NCBI RefSeq assembly: GCF_004345265.1
Contig: NZ_SLUM01000003.1
Coordinates: forward strand, 1-64,000
Direction of reading: 5' to 3'
Source: Allofournierella massiliensis
Lineage (GTDB): Bacteria; Bacillota; Clostridia; Oscillospirales; Ruminococcaceae
Length of the DNA stretch: 64,000 bases
The position numbers and the translations under genes were made by a program. This document shows, piece by piece, positions 63,993 to 64,000 of the stretch. A model generated the notes under the pieces. The model saw only the letters and a program-made list of their open reading frames with translations, was not told where the DNA came from and searched no databases. Numbering within the stretch: position 1 is the first letter of the stretch; every line of letters starts with the position of its first letter.

Positions 63993-64000
63993 AACCCTCA

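Overview
This 64 kb window is chromosomal DNA of a high-GC anaerobic Firmicute, most likely an Oscillospirales (Ruminococcaceae-type) gut bacterium. The evidence is near-consensus sigma-A promoters (TTGACA-17-TATAAT type), strong AGGAGG ribosome sites, several TTG/GTG starts, a tRNA-Trp T-box, a CIRCE operator, and lipoproteins whose lipobox is followed by Ser/Ala-rich linkers. The species cannot be named from sequence alone. Gene density is high, and no CRISPR, prophage or rRNA is present. The only clear mobile-type pieces are a transposase N-terminus at the left edge, foldback repeats and a 23S-IVS-type gene near the right edge.

Layout. 1-2847 (minus): transposase fragment, AlbA/ATPase-type regulator, two-part threonine/serine exporter. 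3009-6111: selenium/molybdenum hydroxylase accessory genes yqeC-yqeB (plus), a candidate small RNA, and a MobA-like nucleotidyltransferase with a LytTR regulator (minus). 6298-10680: small protein, MATE pump, GT-C-like membrane protein, lipoprotein. 10731-14348: blaI-blaR1-like operon and sdpR-sdpI operon. 14348-14678: MITE-like element. 14705-22184 (minus): clpB under CIRCE control, modC-modB-modA, moaC, and a molybdopterin-binding MoeA-like gene behind a structured leader. 22238-25717: aldehyde dehydrogenase and FUSC-type membrane protein. 25789-30409: small HsmA-type membrane protein, and an O-acetylhomoserine sulfhydrylase / membrane protein / homoserine O-acetyltransferase operon. 30495-35169: extracytoplasmic FKBP-type isomerase, then a T-box(Trp)-controlled tryptophan ABC transporter. 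35240-37626 (minus): ApbE flavin transferase and its probable substrate lipoprotein. 37828-39638 (minus): DUF3783 protein and DAHP synthase behind an aromatic leader peptide. 39740-53920 (plus): YbaK, then purE-C-F-M-N-IMP cyclohydrolase-AICAR transformylase-D-L-B. 54027-63107: TetR regulator, PNPOx-like protein, pseudouridine synthase, CdaR regulator, ftsEX-murein hydrolase activator-small TM protein-ctpA, rsmA, tRNA-Thr. 63134-64000: repeats and an IVS four-helix-bundle gene.

How the genes fit together. Two molybdenum loci (yqeBC/mobA-like and modABC/moaC/moeA-like) supply cofactor for molybdo-hydroxylases encoded outside the window. The pur cluster encodes nearly all of de novo purine synthesis to IMP plus PurB, with PurH split into two proteins and no PurK. 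metA and the sulfhydrylase form a direct O-acetylhomoserine route to homocysteine. ftsEX plus a LytM/coiled-coil activator and CtpA form a cell-wall hydrolysis module.

The most interesting material is in the 5' leaders. They include a Tyr/Phe-rich leader peptide with attenuator before DAHP synthase, a 31-codon leader ORF with terminator before purE, and overlapping hairpins before purD. There is also a four-way-junction leader before the molybdopterin gene, a T-box followed by an 18-codon ORF containing Trp, and intra-operonic foldback repeats. Separately, the lipoprotein beside ApbE carries two degenerate flavinylation-like motifs.
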